A DNA stretch of 9,333 nucleotides from contig CANQKU010000037.1 in the NCBI GenBank assembly GCA_947624535.1, positions 1 through 9,333 on the forward strand, in the 5' to 3' direction. The DNA is from an uncultured Bacilli bacterium. GTDB lineage: Bacteria > Bacillota_I > Bacilli_A > RF39 > UBA660. A program made the translations under genes and the position numbers. Of this stretch, positions 6,878 to 9,333 are shown piece by piece (the first letter of the stretch is position 1; the number at the start of each line of letters is the position of its first letter). Under the pieces are notes generated by a model that was not told the DNA's origin, ran no database searches, and worked only from the letters and a program-made list of their open reading frames with translations.

Positions 6878-7276
6878 TCACCTCTTTAATGTTTTAATAT
6901 CTTTTACATATTTGGCTAATGGAATATCAGCTGGACATAAATCAAAATTTAAAATATCTTCTTTATTAACAAATTTATATTCAGAATGATCATGTAAATG
7001 AAATTTTCCATTTAAATACTTGCATTCATACAATCGCAAATCAATTGTTTTATTAGGATATTCACAAATATTATTTGTTAAAAATTGAATTGCTTGTATA
7101 TTCATTTCGAATTCTTCTCTAATTTCTCTTTCAATAGCATGTTCTTCAGATTCATCATGTTCAACTTTTCCGCCAGGAAATTCCCATTTATAAAGAACCT
7201 CTTCCGATCCAGTTGATCTTCTAGCAATTAAATATTTACCATCCTTTTCAATTAAAGCTGCAACTACTTTTATCAT
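6878..7276 (-). CDS. MutT-like Nudix hydrolase
   Basis: Nudix enzymes hydrolyse nucleoside diphosphates linked to another group; the MutT branch cleaves (oxidised) NTPs or dNTPs to the monophosphate. This protein of about 132 residues has the canonical fold: an N-terminal strand VVAALIEKDGKYLIARR, then WEFPGGKVE leading into the Nudix box. The box reads G-x5-E-x7-REI-x-EE with the metal ligands at REIREE (about 50-55). The Gly normally next in the box is Glu (EFEMN). WEFPGGK resembles the 8-oxo-dGTP/CTP pyrophosphohydrolase group, but substrate cannot be assigned. The start chosen is ATG 7276-7274, seven bases from AGGTG; an overlapping GTG at 7279-7277 is possible but closer to the site. It is the first gene of a two-gene unit with the nuclease-helicase, ending in TGA within the partner's ribosome binding site. 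Confidence 0.9.
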   Translation of the reverse strand: MIKVVAALIEKDGKYLIARRSTGSEEVLYKWEFPGGKVEHDESEEHAIEREIREEFEMNIQAIQFLTNNICEYPNKTIDLRLYECKYLNGKFHLHDHSEYKFVNKEDILNFDLCPADIPLAKYVKDIKTLKR

Positions 7277-7294
7277 CACAAATCACCTATATAC

Positions 7295-7303
7295 AGTATA
7301 TCA
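7295..7303 (-). promoter_or_regulatory. Candidate extended -10 promoter for the Nudix-helicase operon
   Basis: Minus strand TGATATACT (7303-7295) gives TATACT with a TG extension. No good -35 box is visible at 16-18 bases. Transcription would start near 7288, at the edge of the AGGTGA ribosome binding site, so the leader would be only about 12 bases. This is the best candidate between the preceding terminator and the operon, but it is weak. Confidence 0.3.
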
Positions 7304-7398
7304 GAATTTTTAAAGTTATAATATAATTAAAGATTAAAAAATTAAAATATATTGAACTTTATATATTATAAAAATAAAATACTTATATCTTACATAAT

Positions 7399-7434
7399 AA
7401 AAATCTTTCCATTTTTAATCATGGAAAGATTTTT
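7399..7434 (-). terminator. Strong hairpin terminator (possibly bidirectional)
   Basis: A perfect 14-bp inverted repeat (7399-7412 with 7421-7434) encloses an 8-base loop. The core is CTTTCCAT/ATGGAAAG, with outer A-T pairs providing a T tract on either strand. It lies 43 bases downstream of the stop codon of the InlB-repeat gene and insulates the Nudix-helicase operon from it. As the arms are symmetric it could act in both directions, but no plus-strand gene is seen. Confidence 0.8.
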
Positions 7435-7476
7435 TATGTACACAATTTTATCTACATACTTAACTATTACTTTTCT

Positions 7477-9333
7477 TTATTGCTTAGTATAGTTAGTGTA
7501 TAAATAATATGTATCTCTACTATTTATTTTTATTTCAGATAATTCTTGTGATGTTCTAATACCGTCAAAATTTCTAGATTTCCATCCTGTTAATTGATAC
7601 TCTCCATCAGTTTTTTGATAATTATAATCGTTTCCAGTTTCAGTAAAAATTTTTGGAATTATTAAATTTTCACCATATAAGAAAGCAAATGGATGAATAC
7701 TAGACTTATCAGAATTATACCAAGCAAATGATAAATATGAATGATTATAATCTTTATAATAATTAGTAAATGTATTTACAACATCTCCTAAATTATCATA
7801 TGAATTATTCATATTATCAGTCCTAATAACATTATAAATTCTATCTTGACTACTTAATCCTTTTAGATTCATTTCTGCATCTTTTATGCCTTCACCATCT
7901 TTATCGCCTTTTTTACGAGCTAAAACAGTTGGACTTCCATATATTTCACTATCATAAGATATATCGCTTCCATATAATGTTCCATAAAGTTCGATTGCTG
8001 CATTTTCATTTATTGTTACAGTACTAGCATTTAATGGTTGACCACCTATAGTAAATTCATCAATTTTGTCTTTAGTTTTTACGTGGAAGTTATTAACTGT
8101 TAAAATTGCATCTTTTTCAACTTTAATACCAACTGTATTTTTTACTTTATTTGCTTGCTTTTGATTTTTATCATATTCTTCTGGTTTTAATATATCGATA
8201 GTTAAAGTTAAATCTTTAATTACCACATTACCAGAATTTATAATAAATGTATACTTATTATCAGATATATTAGAAGTTATATTAGTATTTTCCGCATCGA
8301 TTACTACATCATTATTAATAGTGATTGGGCTATTAATATTACCAGACCAATTATCAATAATTATTTCTTTACCACTTGTTAAAGCAGCATTTAACTCTGT
8401 TTCATTATGTACTTCAATGTAATCAGCAGTAAATTCAACTTCATAAACATCTTTACTATCTTTTTCTTCATCGGTGTATCCTTCAGCTAAATTAACTGTC
8501 ATGGTAAATTTTTTACCGTTTAAATCTTTTAATTGAGCAGTATTATATTCTACACCTGATAACTTAGTCAAGAATTCTTTCATTTCATCATAAACATTCG
8601 AATCTTTAGTTAATTTCAAAGGTTCATCTGTATTATAATTTAATGTAATATTTTCAATATTTTTTACTTTTAATGCTTTTTGTAAAGCAACTGTCATTGA
8701 ATCAAAATTTTTAGATAATGAAGCAGTTCTATTTTTTATATTAAATGTCATCTTAATATCTTCGATAGTATAAGCAAAGAAATCATCTTCTTTTAATGAA
8801 TCAACAAATTTAGCAACTACTTTATTAGTATATACTTTTTTATCAAATTTAGCTTTAAGTTTCGTATTTTCTGTTATTGGAGTATTTTCGAAATCAAATT
8901 CTTTTTGCTCTAAATTAGTGCAATCATCATTTAAGCATTTATACCAACCAACAAATTCATAAGCGTTATATTCATCTGTACTCATTTTTATAGCTTCACC
9001 TGGCGAAATTAATGTTTTGCCATAACTAATTAAGGCATCTCCTATAGTTTCTCCACCATCGGTATCAAATGAAACAGTAAATTTTTTGCTTACCCAAATT
9101 CCAGTTATAGTTGTATCTCTTGTAAAAATACGATTAGAAAGATTATTGTTATTTATTGGTCCATTATTATCATCTTTCCAACCTAACAAGATATAGCCTT
9201 CTGGTGTTTGTGGTATTTGTTCTTGAGTTAATTTAAATGGATAAATTAATTGTACTGTGTTATCTGTAAGAAATTCTGTATTTTCTTCATCATCTACTAT
9301 AGCCTTAAAGGTAACTGTATATTTAATTTGTTC
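7477..9333 (-). CDS. Secreted InlB-repeat (Listeria-Bacteroides repeat) surface protein, 3' part
   Basis: The frame is open to the window edge, so the gene is 5'-truncated and its signal peptide is not visible; 618 residues remain. A TTG at 9189 is not the start, because coding continues through YTVTFKAIVDDEENTEFLTD and beyond. Domains in visible numbering: a first divergent repeat (about 4-80) ending GYILLGWKDD..TTITGIW; a second, typical InlB B-repeat/Flg_new unit (about 83-166) with FTVSFDTDGGE, FVGWYKC and NTKLKAKF; and a linker domain (about 167-300). Next comes a stretch with parallel beta-helix character (about 306-420, ELNAAL..SPITINNDVVIDAENTNI..NVVIKDLTL). It ends in a partial repeat (about 553-618: GENLIIPKIF, YQLTGWKS, TYYLYTNYTKQ). 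No LPxTG motif, membrane helix or basic tail occurs at the C-terminus. A role in adhesion or envelope structure is likely for the family; a specific ligand cannot be named. Confidence 0.85.
   Translation of the reverse strand, partial: EQIKYTVTFKAIVDDEENTEFLTDNTVQLIYPFKLTQEQIPQTPEGYILLGWKDDNNGPINNNNLSNRIFTRDTTITGIWVSKKFTVSFDTDGGETIGDALISYGKTLISPGEAIKMSTDEYNAYEFVGWYKCLNDDCTNLEQKEFDFENTPITENTKLKAKFDKKVYTNKVVAKFVDSLKEDDFFAYTIEDIKMTFNIKNRTASLSKNFDSMTVALQKALKVKNIENITLNYNTDEPLKLTKDSNVYDEMKEFLTKLSGVEYNTAQLKDLNGKKFTMTVNLAEGYTDEEKDSKDVYEVEFTADYIEVHNETELNAALTSGKEIIIDNWSGNINSPITINNDVVIDAENTNITSNISDNKYTFIINSGNVVIKDLTLTIDILKPEEYDKNQKQANKVKNTVGIKVEKDAILTVNNFHVKTKDKIDEFTIGGQPLNASTVTINENAAIELYGTLYGSDISYDSEIYGSPTVLARKKGDKDGEGIKDAEMNLKGLSSQDRIYNVIRTDNMNNSYDNLGDVVNTFTNYYKDYNHSYLSFAWYNSDKSSIHPFAFLYGENLIIPKIFTETGNDYNYQKTDGEYQLTGWKSRNFDGIRTSQELSEIKINSRDTYYLYTNYTKQ

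Noticed and set aside
7304..7398. AT-rich spacer examined for a small RNA, riboswitch or attachment site
   Set aside because: Apart from the terminator next to it and a weak -10 element, only AT-rich sequence without stable paired structure or direct repeats was visible.
9187..9189. TTG as start codon of the InlB-repeat gene
   Set aside because: The same frame stays open to 9333 and encodes repeat-like sequence upstream, so this is an internal Leu codon of a gene that enters from beyond the window.
1..9333. tRNA, rRNA, CRISPR arrays and insertion sequences
   Set aside because: No cloverleaf with a TTCGANTC-like arm, no rRNA signature, no spaced repeats and no transposase or terminal inverted repeats were seen on either strand by eye.

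Overview
This AT-rich window (roughly a quarter G+C by eye) has every gene on the minus strand. Gene content and codon use point to an uncultured low-GC Bacillota relative, such as the gut Bacilli/RF39-like lineages often found as metagenome assemblies. The pointers are a Gram-positive type ParC, an LCP cell-wall ligase, AGGTGA-type ribosome binding sites and a secreted protein with InlB-type (Listeria-Bacteroides) repeats. TGA is a stop codon: it ends the LCP gene and the Nudix gene at natural C-termini, so the standard bacterial code fits and the TGA=Trp code of mycoplasmas does not.

In transcription order (right to left): (1) 9333-7477, the 3' part of a large secreted InlB-repeat protein, closed by a strong 14-bp hairpin terminator. 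(2) 7276-4106, a tightly coupled two-gene cassette: a MutT-like Nudix hydrolase, then a 922-residue protein joining a PLD-type (HKD) nuclease, an SF2 helicase and a C-terminal DUF3427 region. The Nudix stop codon lies inside the helicase ribosome binding site. (3) 4105-3629, a decayed remnant of a PcfJ-like gene, with two frameshifts, one in-frame stop and an apparent internal deletion. (4) 3612-3145, a small membrane-anchored cyclophilin-like protein. (5) 3084-2194, thioredoxin reductase TrxB with its own extended -10 promoter. (6) 2063-294, an LCP-family protein with three membrane helices, an extra extracellular domain, a Thr-rich linker and an acidic tail, with a promoter and a terminator. 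(7) 220-1, the start of parC.

Housekeeping functions (topoisomerase IV, redox, envelope assembly) occupy 1-3084. The accessory part is about 3.6-7.3 kb, where a nuclease-helicase/Nudix pair abuts a truncated plasmid-type gene. This looks like a small insertion or defence-type locus between a surface protein gene and core genes. The Nudix-helicase pair is the best candidate in the window for an unusual system; a defence role is inferred from architecture only.
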